From NCBI GenBank assembly GCA_027624995.1, contig JAQBTI010000025.1, forward strand, positions 1-14,216: a DNA stretch of 14,216 bases, read 5' to 3'. The DNA is from Chloroflexota bacterium (GTDB lineage: Bacteria > Chloroflexota > Dehalococcoidia > Lucifugimonadales > CATQGZ01). Positions 13,456-14,216 of the stretch are shown here, one piece after another (positions within the stretch are counted from its first letter, which is position 1; the number at the start of each line of letters is the position of its first letter). The notes below the pieces were generated by a model. The model did no database searches. It saw only the letters and a list, made by a program, of their open reading frames with translations, and was not told the origin of the DNA. Position numbers and translations under genes: made by a program.

Positions 13456-14088
13456 ATGACGAAAGTACCGTCGGACCGAACGTCCGCCGACGCTCAGAAG
13501 CCTCGTGCCTGGCTAACCACAGCCCTTTCAGTATTCGTCGTACTACTGGGGGCGATTGGGGTTTCACTCATTGGGGAGATTGATGAGGACACGATGGCGT
13601 TCCTCGTTCCCCACAAGGCTCGTCTGGTCACGGCCGACGTTGCCCTGACCGCGGTGATCACCATAGAGGTTTTGGTCGAGTACGTTCTAAAGCAGTACGA
13701 ATTCCAGGGCGCCCGGCAAGCAGGCGTTATGATGCGGGCGATCATTCGCACGGTTTCTTACTCGATAGTCGGTGTCGTGGCAGTTACGATCCTGGCTTCC
13801 AATCCTGCCCTTGCGGTGAGTGTCGGTGGCATGACAGGTATCATCGTTGGCTTCTCGGCTCAGAACTTGATAGGCAACATCCTCGCCGGGCTGCTACTCG
13901 CGTTGGGTCGTCCGTTCAAGCTCGACGATCAGATCACGGTCATGGGCCAAACGGGGTTGGTCAAAGAGATGGGAGTCATGCACACCGTTCTTCGAAGTAC
14001 CGAAAGCATTGTTCTGATACCCAATTCCGCTTTGATGACTCAAGTGATTCTTCGAAAACCGCCCGCCGCAGGCATGGAAGGGGAATGA
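13456..14088 (+). CDS. MscS-family small-conductance mechanosensitive channel
   Basis: Protein of 210 residues with hydrophobic membrane segments near 19-40, 55-78, 92-117 and a pore-lining third helix over about 118-150. The pore/beta-domain signature GGMTGIIVGFSAQNLIGNILAGLLLALGRPFKLDDQI (starting at residue 124) and the later STESIVLIPNSALM (181-194) are clear MscS marks. Such channels open under membrane tension and release solutes during osmotic downshock. The chain ends soon after the beta domain, lacking the large C-terminal cage domain of E. coli MscS (286 residues), so it is a short form. The ATG at 13456 is chosen over an in-frame TTG at 13438 because AAGGAGAG sits seven bases before it. 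The stop overlaps the next gene as ATGA. Confidence 0.88.
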   Translation: MTKVPSDRTSADAQKPRAWLTTALSVFVVLLGAIGVSLIGEIDEDTMAFLVPHKARLVTADVALTAVITIEVLVEYVLKQYEFQGARQAGVMMRAIIRTVSYSIVGVVAVTILASNPALAVSVGGMTGIIVGFSAQNLIGNILAGLLLALGRPFKLDDQITVMGQTGLVKEMGVMHTVLRSTESIVLIPNSALMTQVILRKPPAAGMEGE

Positions 14089-14216
14089 CAACCGAAAAGA
14101 GAAACGGGTTTGTTCAGGTCCCCGTTGTGCGCGGGGCCATTCAAGACGTCAACGGCCAGGTGGACTTGATAGGGCCTTTTTCAACATTCGATGTTTGGTC
14201 ACGCGGCGCGTGGTCA
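14085..14216 (+). CDS. Unidentified protein, N-terminal part only
   Basis: The ATG at 14085 overlaps the mscS stop by four bases (ATGA), with a GGAAGGGG purine stretch just upstream, and the frame is open for 44 codons to the window edge. The visible N-terminus starts MTTEKRNGFVQVPVVRGAIQ and goes on to DLIGPFSTFDVWSRG; no family is recognised and there is no signal peptide. The overlap implies co-translation with the channel, so it may work with it, but nothing more can be said from this fragment. Confidence 0.6.
   Translation, partial: MTTEKRNGFVQVPVVRGAIQDVNGQVDLIGPFSTFDVWSRGAWS

Noticed and set aside
13251..13583. Plus-strand frame overlapping the mscS start
   Set aside because: No ribosome binding site or domain; it overlaps the clear MscS coding frame and its leader.
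1..14216. CRISPR array, tRNA, rRNA or complete insertion sequence
   Set aside because: No regularly spaced repeats, cloverleaf, rRNA segments or transposase-like proteins were seen on reading both strands.

Overview
The window looks like a chromosomal segment of a Chloroflexota bacterium, possibly of the Dehalococcoidia/SAR202 kind. That placement is an inference from moderately high GC, the SufU-type SUF gene set with a Rieske protein, the oligopeptide-binding lipoprotein and the YIP1-like membrane protein. I recognised no rRNA, tRNA, CRISPR array, intact transposon or prophage.

Left part (1-2880, all minus strand): an AbiE-type toxin-antitoxin pair, with the toxin gene abiEii cut by the window edge and the antitoxin/repressor gene abiEi upstream of it. 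Next come about 0.7 kb without a supported gene, carrying small palindromes and a likely dispersed repeat, and then a LysR-type regulator. Middle part (2881-6372): a small YIP1-like membrane protein divergent from the LysR gene, a TatD-family nuclease, and an orphan peptide/solute-binding lipoprotein divergent from tatD.

Central-right part (13047 down to 6437, minus strand): an uninterrupted eight-gene SUF operon, sufB-sufC-sufD-sufU-rrf2-Rieske-sufS-sufU2. SufS takes sulfur from cysteine and the SufU proteins are expected to accept it. SufBC2D is the ATP-driven scaffold that assembles the cluster. The Rrf2 protein has three cysteines and probably senses cluster supply, and the Rieske protein is a possible electron donor. 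A good promoter (TTGCCA-17-TATATT) and a perfect 23-bp palindrome lie just upstream of sufB and could be the control point. No sufE or sufA is present. SufU is duplicated, with ligand residues intact in both copies.

Right end: an MscS-type channel gene on the plus strand, preceded by a leader with a long potential stem-loop, and translationally overlapping (ATGA) an unidentified gene that leaves the window.

Most of the window is ordinary, well-understood gene content. The points worth a second look are regulatory: the sufB operator, the two SufU copies and the Rrf2 gene in mid-operon, the apparently leaderless AbiE promoter embedded in inverted repeats, and the structured mscS leader. I did not find convincing evidence of an entirely new system.
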